Positions 34,948 to 44,543 of a stretch of DNA of 64,000 bases are shown piece after piece (the first letter of the stretch is position 1; every line of letters starts with the position of its first letter). Source of the stretch: Hysterium pulicare CBS 123377 (lineage: Eukaryota > Ascomycota > Dothideomycetes > Hysteriales > Hysteriaceae). Position numbers and translations under genes: made by a program. The notes beneath the pieces were generated by a model, which was not told the DNA's origin, did not search any database, and was given only the letters and a program-made list of their open reading frames with translations. Where the stretch lies: NCBI GenBank assembly GCA_000467715.1, contig AJFK01001027.1:1-64000 (forward strand), in the 5' to 3' direction.

Positions 34948-37050
34948 ATGACACAACTCTTTAGCTCTTCGTCGGGCCATTCGACCATGACCTCGGAGAA
35001 GAGAACCTTCTCCGGTATCGCTTTGTCGTCGAACAAGCAAGTCAATGGATCCAACTCCCAGGTTTCACAGAGGATCAAGAACTTCTTCCGCATAAACAGC
35101 CTTGGCAACAATGACAGCAAAGATCGCAAGCATTCAGACGATGCCGCCTCTATACCCAAATCGGAATCCAAGTCCACTTTCCGACAATCAAGATTTTTAC
35201 CCCATATCACCCGAAATCGTTCCCATACCGTTGCAAGTGAAGGCAATCCCTTAGATGAGGGCATGTCCCCGACAGCACACGCAAACCCATACTTCATCCA
35301 TCAAGGTCCTCCTGCACTACGCCATCACAATGAGGGCAGTGTACCTCCGTCCCCACCGGACACCCCACCGGTTACCACCACCAAAGTAGAAGCTGTGAGT
35401 GGAGCCAACGACCAAGCTACAGCTGTTGGAAAGGAGGAATTGGCACGAAAGCTGCGCCGTGTAGCGTCTGCCCCCAATGCACAAGGGCTTTTTACATCGA
35501 GCAAAGGAAACGATACTAGGCCACAAACGGCCGAACTTGGGAAGGAACCCCTAGTGCAACATGCAAATTCTTCGACCTTGAGTATGGTGGAAACACTTCC
35601 TCCAGCTACGGGCCACCTTCTACCAGTTGATTCAAAGTCTGGTATTCCTTCACCTGGTCAAATACGTAACGCGGTAGCCTTCCGGAGGACGTACAGTTCA
35701 AATTCGATAAAGGTTCGAAACGTAGAAGTCGGTCCGGGCAGCTTCGACAAAATCAAATTGATCGGGAAAGGTGATGTGGGGAAGGTCTATCTGGTGCGGG
35801 AGAAGAAATCGAGCCGATTATACGCTATGAAAGTTTTGAGTAAGAAGGAGATGATAAAGCGGAATAAGATCAAACGAGCTCTAGCCGAGCAGGAGATCTT
35901 AGCTACCAGCAACCACCCATTCATCGTTACACTCTACCACTCTTTCCAATCTGAGGATCATCTATACCTATGCATGGAATATTGCAGTGGTGGAGAGTTC
36001 TTCAGAGGTAAGACTCATGTCCCAATCACACGTTTCTCTGCTAACTGTCATAGCTCTGCAAACTCGACCCAACAAATGCGTAGATGAAGATGCTGCACGA
36101 TTTTATGCAGCTGAAGTTACAGCAGCCCTCGAGTACCTTCATCTCATGGGCTTCATCTACCGCGACTTGAAACCAGAGAGTATGTTTAACCTATACTAGT
36201 TGTATACTCAAGCTAACACTAGCAGATATCCTACTACATCAATCCGGTCATATCATGTTATCAGACTTTGATTTATCCAAGCAGTCAGATCCCGGAGGTC
36301 GGCCTACCATGATTATCGGTCGAAACGGAACTTCATCCAGTAATCTCCCTACGATCGATACCAAATCATGTATAGCAAACTTCAGGACAAATTCATTCGT
36401 TGGGACTGAGGAGTACATTGCACCAGAAGTCATCAAAGGATGTGGACACACTAGCGCTGTGGATTGGTGGACGCTTGGTATCCTAATATACGAAATGCTT
36501 TACGGAACAACTCCATTCAAGGGCAAGAACCGGAATGCAACATTCGCCAACATTCTCCGAGATGACGTGCCCTTCCCCGAAGGCTCTGGAGCGCCTTCAG
36601 TATCAAAGTAAGAAGAGAACGTAGCTTGATTTCCGCTATTTCCGCTAACATTGGTACAGTCTTTGCAAGTCACTCATTCGAAAATTACTCATCAAAGACG
36701 AACTGCGCCGTCTCGGCTCAAGGGCCGGCGCGTCCGATGTAAAAACACATCCCTTCTTCAGACAAACCCAATGGGCACTACTACGCCATATGAAGCCACC
36801 TATGATTCCACATCAAGGCCGAGGCGTCGAAACGCCCAACTTCCGCAATGTCAAGGAGAGTCAGAGTGTTGACATCAGTGCCGCCAAGGCGAAGGGTGTG
36901 CCTTTGGATTCGGGTTTGGCTACGCCAATGGGCGAAATTGCAGATCCGTTCGAAGAATTCAACAGCGTCACGCTTCATCATGATGGCGATGATCACCACG
37001 ATTCCTCCGATCACGACCTCGAACTCACCAATGCACGGTCTCACAGGTAG
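34948..37050 (+). CDS. AGC-family Ser/Thr kinase, NRC-2/FPK1/KIN82-like
   Basis: Four exons (34948-36007, 36054-36179, 36226-36607, 36660-37050) give 652 residues. The first 265 residues are Ser/Pro/Asn-rich and regulatory. The kinase domain has [27 protein letters not shown], catalytic YRDLKPEN (split by intron 2), LSDFDLSKQ and [15 protein letters not shown], then [20 protein letters not shown]. The DFD in place of DFG is shared with fungal flippase kinases and phototropin-type AGC kinases, so it is a family trait and not a defect. A long insert sits between DFD and the activation loop end. Neurospora NRC-2 represses conidiation, and yeast Fpk1/Kin82 activate lipid flippases. The role here is inferred from family. 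The C-terminal tail is His/Asp-rich. Phases agree at all joins. Confidence 0.93.
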
Positions 37051-37845
37051 CGTTGGAGACCACTATTCCACATTCTATTTGTGTGAAATGACATGATCAA
37101 AAGGGTTTTTTGTCTTATTTTCCCCACATGAAGCAGCTTAGGCTTCTGTTCCACTCTTTCATAAAAAATGGCGTTTAGACGGCGTATCATGGTATTGTCT
37201 TCACTTCCGTCATGTTTCATAGGCATGGGCACGGGCTTGCAAAGCATTTATCATCTCATTCATGGCCGTCTCGTTCCTGTTCGGCGTGGGCTCTACAAAG
37301 CTTTTTTTGAGCTTTTTATTGATTGGTCCTGTAAATTGCTATGGGGCGTTTTGTTGTTTCTTCTTCGGGTAGCTGGCCTATGGGTAGGTTAGCTTTGTCA
37401 CTTATACTAGCTAACTAGTATTCAAAAGAAGTGGAAGAGCGCGTTTTGATATATTTTCAATGGGATGTCTGCTTTGGCACTGAGTATCATTTTGTCTAGA
37501 CGCACTTGAAATTTTAGTGGTCTGTGCGCGGAAGCCAAGATTAGTCGCGTCTTCCCCGCGACAGATATTAGACTGTCAAGCCCATCTTTCACCATCTTCC
37601 AAGGCCAATTTGCCCTACGACAGTCCGAAACACTTTCCTTGCACCCTCGCTCCTTTGCGCCTAAACCGACAACTTACTCGGACTAATCGCCCACCCGCAA
37701 TCGCCGCACTCTTCTCTTAAGTAAATAAACCTCCCAACACCCGCCAACGCCAACAGGAAAAGGCTCGCCCTTCCATGACATAACAAACTCAGCTTCGTTT
37801 GAAGAAGAAAGCCGGATATCATACCACCTACTCATACCGCCCACA
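37051..37845. other. Intergenic region
   Basis: Nothing supported. The first part is the kinase 3' UTR, rich in T. Short open frames here lack domains. Confidence 0.5.
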
Positions 37846-38274
37846 ATGTCGACGCCGCCGACGTCGTCAGACCAACCCGCCGCCTTGAACACATCGCAGA
37901 ATTCGGCCGAATCGGCAGCGGAAACACTGACGCCGCTGGAACAAGAAGTACTAGATGAATACGCACGCCTGCTGGGAAACCTCAATAATGTGTGTTCCGT
38001 TCCCACCTCACACACCCTCCCCTCCCCATCCCCCCTCACTTTCCCAATCCCCAGAGCAAAGGAATTGTCCATAGCTAATTTCTCGTAGATGGGCACACTC
38101 CTCTCTGAACTCTCGACCAATCCGTCCGCTGAGATATTAGATGCGCTGAGGGGACTGGAGCGGAAAACGAGTCTTGTGTTTACGTTGCTCAAGGCTAGTG
38201 TTTATAGTATTGTGCTGAATCAGCAGATTTTTGGGGATGAAGGGCAGGAGGGGAGTGAGCGGGGGGAGTTGTGA
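37846..38274 (+). CDS. DAD3: DASH complex subunit DAD3
   Basis: Two exons (37846-37989, 38089-38274) with a 99-nt intron give 109 residues. The conserved core reads LTPLEQEVLDEYARLLGNLN, then MGTLLSELSTNPSAEILDAL and RGLERKTSLVFTLLKASVYS, which is diagnostic for Dad3. The N-terminus is Ser/Ala-rich. Dad3 is a small helical subunit of the DASH/Dam1 ring that couples kinetochores to spindle microtubules. The intron lies between the two helices and the join keeps the spacing. It is convergent with the uS5m gene. Confidence 0.93.
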
Positions 38275-38588
38275 GGGTAAGGGTAGTTGAGGGGGGGTGG
38301 GGTTTTAGTGTGGCGGGCAGAATGCTAGACGGAGATGGTTCAGAGCTAGGAGGATTTGGAGGTTTGGGATGGTATGAGTGGGATTGGCGTTTTATGATAC
38401 CCATTGGATTTTTAACGGGGAGTGGGACACATAAGGGGAAGTTCAGTATTTGTGAGAAAGAGGTCTAGAGTATGGTCCGCTATTCTACAACTAATGCTCC
38501 GCCCTGGCCCAATGCATATGATATCTATACACAAGCGCGGTACATCTTTCTTCGCCATCCCTATGATACATATTCTACAACGTCATCT

Positions 38589-39943
38589 CTATTGTACACT
38601 GCCTCCATAATACACCTTCCTGACATCCACAAGCTTCTTCCCTCTCGCTCTCGCAATATCTTCGGGTAGTTTTTGAGTTGTGAGAGCTTCCCATGTCGCC
38701 TTGACGACGTTCATTTTGTTCCGAGAGCCGGGGACACGAGCGGCGAGATCTTGGAGGCCGGCGGCGCGGGCCATTTCGAAGATGAGATGTTGGACGCGGA
38801 GACCGAACCCTATAAGTCGTCATGTTAGCTACTGGTCATCTTCTCCCTCGCCGAGGAAGTTGTGAACAGGGGTTACTTACCTGGTGGCCTCGCACTCAAT
38901 AAAACCCTGGTGGCTCCAACTTTCTTTTCCAAATCACCGTATATTGTTCTGCTCTCATATCTAGCCACAGGCTTCATGTTCCTGATCGCAGCCATGATAC
39001 TCCTCTTTCTCCCTTCCTCAGGCTCCACGCTTTTACCCTCTCCAACGCCTAATAGTCCGTTTTGGTTCCCTGCTATCGTGAGATAGTACAGGGAGCGAAT
39101 TTTGCCCATACGCGTCTGATTCGAGACACTGTTCACGATGAGGGTTTTGGTACGGATACCACGCAGCTGCTCCTTATCCCAACCCAAGTACTGCAAAAGC
39201 CGCTTCTGACGCAAATCCTCCACCTCCTCAGTACTAACCCTCCTTGTCCTTTTCACAACCGGATCATCTATCCTCGGCAAGTCTGGCAGTACAACGGAAT
39301 GTCGAGGGTCTGCTAAAGCATTCATAGTACGTTTATCACTAGAGTAGTAAACAGCTCTAGGATCGAAAACCGCCTGGGCCATCGCAGCATCAACGCGTGC
39401 TTCGAACTCGTGCTTCTGCTCCTCCGTCATCTTCAACGGTACGCCTTGCGGATACAGTTTCGCCAACTGCTCATTCACTATCTGCGCAATCGCTTCATCT
39501 CGCTCCGGTAGAGAGGCTTCCCGAAACTCGTTCTTCCCCCTTAGCTCAGTATAATGGATTTTAGGCGCATGATCCGTCACCGGATCCACCTCTGCTAGAT
39601 CATCTTCATACGGAAGCAACCACGGATCCGTTCGTTGCTGGGCTTGCGTGACGAGGTCTCGAGGGTCGATAGCTACTTCTGCAGCCTTGATGGCAGCGAT
39701 TTGAGACGGGGTGTATTTTTTCGCCAGGAGGGCTTCTTCATCGGCTTTGTAGGCTGGATAGTCGGCTTCGGCGGCTGTATTAATGAGCTTGAGGTCCGAG
39801 GCTTTGATGTTGGGGTAGTGTGGGCGTCGTCGTGCTTTGCGGCATGGAGTCGTGGAGAATGGTCGGGGGTGACATGGCCGTGTGGATTTGGGTATTGAGG
39901 TGGCTTTGGAGAGGAGACATCGTGCTGGTCTGCAGATGCTCAT
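38589..39943 (-). CDS. MRPS5: Mitochondrial small-subunit ribosomal protein uS5m
   Basis: Two exons (38881-39943, 38589-38809 in gene order) with a 71-nt intron give 427 residues. A basic mitochondrial presequence ([20 protein letters not shown], then [14 protein letters not shown]) precedes a long fungal N-terminal extension. The S5 domain follows: [40 protein letters not shown] and the C-terminal half [20 protein letters not shown]. The tail [15 protein letters not shown] is typical of the family. It helps form the mRNA entry tunnel and decoding fidelity region of the mitochondrial ribosome. The ATG at 39943 opens the presequence. It diverges from TRM2 across 185 nt. Confidence 0.92.
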
Positions 39944-40128
39944 TGTGTGTTCGCGACTTTGAGACTCTCCCAATTGATTGGATTGGGGAGTGTGCTGGAT
40001 TCAATGGAACGGGCAAAAGTTCAGATGAAGTTCAAGATGATGGTCCGTGAAAATTAGGCTTATGTAATCACGATTTTTTTGGATTCAACTTTCGAAATCG
40101 GGACTTTCCGCCATCATTGTTTTCCTTC
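39944..40128. promoter_or_regulatory. Compact divergent promoter uS5m/TRM2
   Basis: Only 185 nt separate the uS5m start from the first TRM2 ATG, so the two genes, both acting in translation, probably share regulatory sequence. A T-run (about 40073-40080) may be a poly(dA:dT) nucleosome-depleting tract. Confidence 0.45.
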
Positions 40129-41946
40129 ATGTTTCTCGCTCGCACTTTACGGACTCTAAGAATTAGCGTCCGGAGTGCTCAGATTGTCAAATACAACATG
40201 GCATCTTCAGCTGCGAATGTTGGCCCTGTCGAGAGCAATGGTGCTAAGAAAAGAGGCTCTGATGAAAGGGAAAGAGGATCCTATCGATTCAAAAACAAAA
40301 GATTCAAGAATGACAAGTCGAAGGTGAACGAACAGCTCAAGAGCACAGGATCGAATGAAGAAGTGCTTCTAGCGGATGTTCAGGCTTTGCTGAAAAAAGT
40401 CACATTGGAAGATGGCACCCGGAATGCCCCTGAAGCTACCTCAGAAACAGACAAGACAGCTCTTCCTGAGCGATTGTCAGAGATCGAAGTCACTATTTCT
40501 GAAATATCGTCTACGGGTGATGGACTTGGTTTTTCGCCGGATTCAAATCAGGTCTATGTTGTACCGTTTACCGCGCCCGGAGACACTGTCACAGCAAAAG
40601 TCTTCAAGCACTTTCAAGAAGAGTCTTATTCTCTAGCAGATCTCGTCAAGGTAACTAAATCTTCTCCGCATCGGGACGACTCGCTAGTGAAATGCCCTTA
40701 TTTTGCTTCCTGTTCTGGCTGCCAATTCCAGATGCTGCCATACCACTATCAGCTAGCTCACAAGCGAAACATTGTGGAAAAGGCGTATCGAATCTTTTCA
40801 AATCTTCCGCCGGACTTGATTCCGCAGATTGAAGATACCATTGGGTCACCTCTACAGTACGGATACAGGACGAAACTGACGCCGCATTTTGATGGTCCGC
40901 CTGATGCTAGAAGAAGTGATGGGAGGAATGGAATCAAGAGGAATTTCAAAGAAGTGCCACCGATTGGGTTCATGAAGAAAGGTACCAGGATCACTATGGA
41001 TATCGAAGACTGTCCCATTGGCACAGAATCTGTCCGAAAGGGGATGAAGAGGGAGAGGAAGCGCGTTGCAGAGCAGCTCGACACGTATAGGAAAGGCGCC
41101 ACAATCCTCTTACGAGAACACACCAAGCGAATACCAAAAAGCGAGCATGATGATACCCAGCAAGAACCGGAAGAAGACGCAGTGATAGAAGATCTAGGAT
41201 CCCACATCCACCAAAAAACCTGCATCACAGACTCCAACGCCCAATCCACAGAATACATCTCCGACTTCCACTTCATCAACCCCGCAGGCGCCTTCTTCCA
41301 AAACAATAACTCCATCTTACCAACCTTCACCTCTTACATCCGCGACCACATCCTCCCTCCACCCTCCCCTTCCTCTTCCCCTTCCCCCAAGCAGCCCAAA
41401 ATCACAAACCTCATTGACGCCTACTCCGGAAGCGGCCTATTCACAATCACCCTCTCCTCCCTCTTCACCCACTCCCTCGGCATCGACATCTCCCCCTCCT
41501 CAATCCAAAGCGCAAAACACAACGCCCGTCTCAACAACCTGCCTCCCACCCAAGCCGACTTCCTAGCCGCCGACGCCGCAAACCTCTTCGCCTCGATCGA
41601 TTTCTCCGCCGACGAGACCGTCGTCGTTATTGATCCGCCCCGTAAAGGCTGCGATGAGAGTTTCCTGAGACAGTTGTTGAGGTATTCTCCGCAGAGAATC
41701 GTCTATGTGAGCTGTAATGTGCATACGCAGGCGAGGGATGTGGGTGTGCTTGTTGGTGGGTTGGGGGGTGTGGATGGTGGGTTTGGGCCTGGGAGGGGGG
41801 CGTATGAGATTGAGAGTTTGAGGGGGTTTGACTTTTTCCCGCAGACGGGGCATGTGGAGGGGGTGGCGGTTTTGAGGAGGAAGGTTGTGGGGGAGGAAGA
41901 GCTTGGGAATGAGAATGGGAAGGTGGGTGGGGATTTGGTGGCTTGA
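40129..41946 (+). CDS. TRM2: tRNA (uracil-5-)-methyltransferase TRM2
   Basis: A single exon of 605 residues from the first ATG (40129), or 582 from ATG 40198. A TRAM-like beta domain (SEIEVTISEISSTGDGLGFS) leads to a putative Fe-S cluster motif KCPYFASCSGCQ (C-x5-C-x2-C). The methyltransferase part has the FFQNN substrate loop, SAM motif DAYSGSGLFTITLSSLF, IDPPRKGCD and catalytic YVSCNV. The enzyme makes m5U54 in the tRNA T loop. The stretch before Met 40198 reads MFLARTLRTLRISVRSAQIV, Arg-rich without acidic residues, like a mitochondrial presequence, so dual localisation by alternative starts is plausible. The C-terminal part has an unusual base mix: C-rich to about 41640, then G-rich. Confidence 0.93.
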   Translation: MFLARTLRTLRISVRSAQIVKYNMASSAANVGPVESNGAKKRGSDERERGSYRFKNKRFKNDKSKVNEQLKSTGSNEEVLLADVQALLKKVTLEDGTRNAPEATSETDKTALPERLSEIEVTISEISSTGDGLGFSPDSNQVYVVPFTAPGDTVTAKVFKHFQEESYSLADLVKVTKSSPHRDDSLVKCPYFASCSGCQFQMLPYHYQLAHKRNIVEKAYRIFSNLPPDLIPQIEDTIGSPLQYGYRTKLTPHFDGPPDARRSDGRNGIKRNFKEVPPIGFMKKGTRITMDIEDCPIGTESVRKGMKRERKRVAEQLDTYRKGATILLREHTKRIPKSEHDDTQQEPEEDAVIEDLGSHIHQKTCITDSNAQSTEYISDFHFINPAGAFFQNNNSILPTFTSYIRDHILPPPSPSSSPSPKQPKITNLIDAYSGSGLFTITLSSLFTHSLGIDISPSSIQSAKHNARLNNLPPTQADFLAADAANLFASIDFSADETVVVIDPPRKGCDESFLRQLLRYSPQRIVYVSCNVHTQARDVGVLVGGLGGVDGGFGPGRGAYEIESLRGFDFFPQTGHVEGVAVLRRKVVGEEELGNENGKVGGDLVA

Positions 41947-42434
41947 TGGGTTTTGCTGGGGCTGCTGTACTGTAGGACATATATCTCATCAGAAGGAATG
42001 CTGCGTGGGTTGCGTACTGCGCACCTACATTTGTCTCTTTTGGAAGGGAAGAACTTCTAGCCAATATCCCAACGTAAAACATCTGTTCAACTTATAATCA
42101 AGTACCATCTTCACAGATCAGAAAGTGGCGATTTACTTTCACAATAAATATCTTCATACTCTAATGTATACAACCTCCCACACAAATCCGTCAAGATACG
42201 AAAAGAAATCAGCATAAAATATCCCGCCAAACCCCCCAATTCAGAAATCCACACATATATCAATGCCCGCGTGCCGGAGCGTAGAAATGACGAAACATCA
42301 ATCTAAATCACCAAGATAACATGACTGAGATCATAACCATAAATATCATACCAAACAACTCAAGAAAAAAAGATGCTAGGAAGATAGGCAGGTAACCTGC
42401 GCCAGCCAGCCATCCAATACCCCCTACCAAACGC
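41947..42434. other. Convergent intergenic region
   Basis: Nothing supported. AT-leaning sequence around 42100-42400 likely includes both 3' UTRs. Confidence 0.5.
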
Positions 42435-43074
42435 TCAAGCATCCTCAGTCTCGACTTTCTTAGCCGATGGTGCACCCTCAACTTCCTATTACAAAATATG
42501 TCAGTTCATGCTCAACACGTGACTGATAAAGAAACAAGGTAGGTAAGCAACTCACATCGTCAGCTTTCCGTTTCGCACCCTTCACACCCTCCTGCACCGG
42601 ACTCAAAGGCGGCGTAAGCATCTGCGCTGTTGAACTTGTTGGCCTCGCCCCCACTGGCCTCCCCACACCCATACTCCTCGCCGCATCCGCCAGCCCGGGC
42701 CCGACGATATTCTTGTCGCCGACGACGACGGCGCCGCAGTTTATGTTGATGGTTATGTTCCCCGGTCTTATTTGTGCGTCGTGTTCGGGAGACGATGGCG
42801 AGGGGGAGGAGGAGGAGAGCATGTCGTGGATTAGAGATGTGAGACGGGTTGCGTCGAGGGGCGGGATACTGATGATGTTTCCGGAACCGCGGATTTGGGT
42901 TGCGGCGTTGAGGGTTAGGGTTGTGGTGGAGGGTTCTTCTTCTTCGTCGTCGGAGGTGGAGGTGGTGGATGGGAGATGGGGGTTGGTGGGGGTGTAGGCT
43001 GGTGGGGGGATGATGGGTGCTTGGTGTTGAGGTTGAGGCTGGGATTGGGGGAGGGTGGTGGTGTGTTTTTCCAT
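42435..43074 (-). CDS. Small unknown protein with C-terminal nuclear-localisation-like motif
   Basis: Two exons (42556-43074, 42435-42485 in gene order) with a 70-nt intron give 189 residues. The N-terminus is Pro/Thr/Gln/Ser-rich with a run of four Glu. The central block is better structured: NAATQIRGSGNIISIPPLDA, TRLTSLIHDML and IRPGNITININCGAVVVGDK, the last a short beta-rich segment. The C-terminus has GAKRKADD, and after splicing EVEGAPSAKKVETEDA, forming a bipartite-looking basic signal. I recognise no domain. Nuclear localisation is inferred. The start at 43074 is the ATG that opens the conserved-looking part; 58 more codons are open upstream but read like leader. Confidence 0.7.
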
Positions 43075-44543
43075 TTCTTTGGGTTGAAGATGGGGAGGTT
43101 GGTGGAGATAGATGTTTGTTGAGATGGTCCGTAGATTTCGTGAAGATGGCGCGGATATGGAAAAATATATCTGAATATGATGATAGATCCGTACAAGATT
43201 TCGGTCAAGGTGTTGAGAAGATGAAGAGGTTGTTGGATGGCTTTTCAAGTGCGATAAATTGAGGAATAATAATTATGTACAACCGTAATATAGATTCGCA
43301 GATCGTTTGTTGTTTGTTCAATAGATGGCAGAAGAGATTTTTGTAAAGTGACAACAATGTATGGAAGATGTCAATGAGATAAAGGGAGACAAAGTAGCAT
43401 GGTAAACTTGTATGGGTGCGTGGGAAAGCATTCTTATACGGGGACCTTACCGGCACCGTCTATTGAGAGCGGGAAGTTACTAGGTACTACAATAATACTA
43501 CGACGGATGCAGGGCACAATAGCAACGGGATATTGCGCCACCTATTGTGAACGGTAGGTGAGTCGCGCGCGGGGCTACTACGGCGGCATGGGCGGTGGAG
43601 AATGTGTTTCATGTGTGCGTGTCGTTGCTATTGTGGAGTGTTTTCTGAATAGAAAATGGTAGCGCAGGAGAACAATACCACGAGTGCCACCGCAGTATCC
43701 CCGAAAATGCGACCAATGAGTTGAGGTTGGTATTGAAATTTGGCCTGTCAAAAAGCTCGCTTGACCAGCCATCCTTCGCGTCAACACCAGCGGTAGGGTG
43801 GCCGGCAAAGAGAACAATGGAAAACCATAATAGCAGAATGCCAACCCATGCCTATTGAATGCCCCCTTGATATTATTCATCACCCTCCTCCGCATGTTGA
43901 CTTTCTATTGTGTCACGGTTCTGTCAATTGCTCCGGCCGCAACCCCACAAGGCTGAGGAAAGAGTGGCAAACAGCCATCCTCGTCGCGCCCGAACCCGAG
44001 TATCCAAGATGACGGCCTTTTCCTTTTCAAAACATTCGAGCGCAAGTTTCGCATGCCTTTTCGAACTCATCATGTGTCTCACAAGAGGATGGAGGGAAGG
44101 CTGGATAGGCACGGCCCAGATTTCCATGTACCATTCACTTACCCCTCCATCATTACGGTAGCCTAAACCCATTGAGAGGTTAATGTCAGCTCTCCATGCA
44201 AGACCATCTGCACGATGCCTTTCAGCTCCTTCACCGGTCCAATCATCCACTATTGGTCGCCTTGTCCTTCAATACGTTATGCCTGGCTGTAGGCTGGCCG
44301 GACGGCTGAGCAGGGCGGCCGCTGCTGCCTTCGTATCCCATCATGACTTTAACTTTCCATCACTCCATGGTCTTCACCAGTTTGCGCAGTCTTTGATATT
44401 TATCATTTCGTTTCTTTTGATCCTTCTGGCTCTCTTTGTTTCCATTTTTTTCGAGGAGAAAACTCACGGAACGAGGCTCGTTCAGTCCAGATCAATCGTT
44501 TTATCTCGCATAGTGAAAGAACCTGCTTTCGAAGTTATTTAGC
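43075..44543. other. Divergent intergenic region
   Basis: No supported gene in about 1.5 kb. It should contain the promoters of the small unknown protein and of the ankyrin gene. Open frames of around 100 codons (43578-44542) have no domains. Confidence 0.45.

Noticed and set aside
35750-36607. Kinase called inactive because of DFD in place of DFG
   Set aside because: DFD is normal for the NRC-2/FPK1 family. Catalytic YRDLKPEN and the VAIK-like lysine are present.
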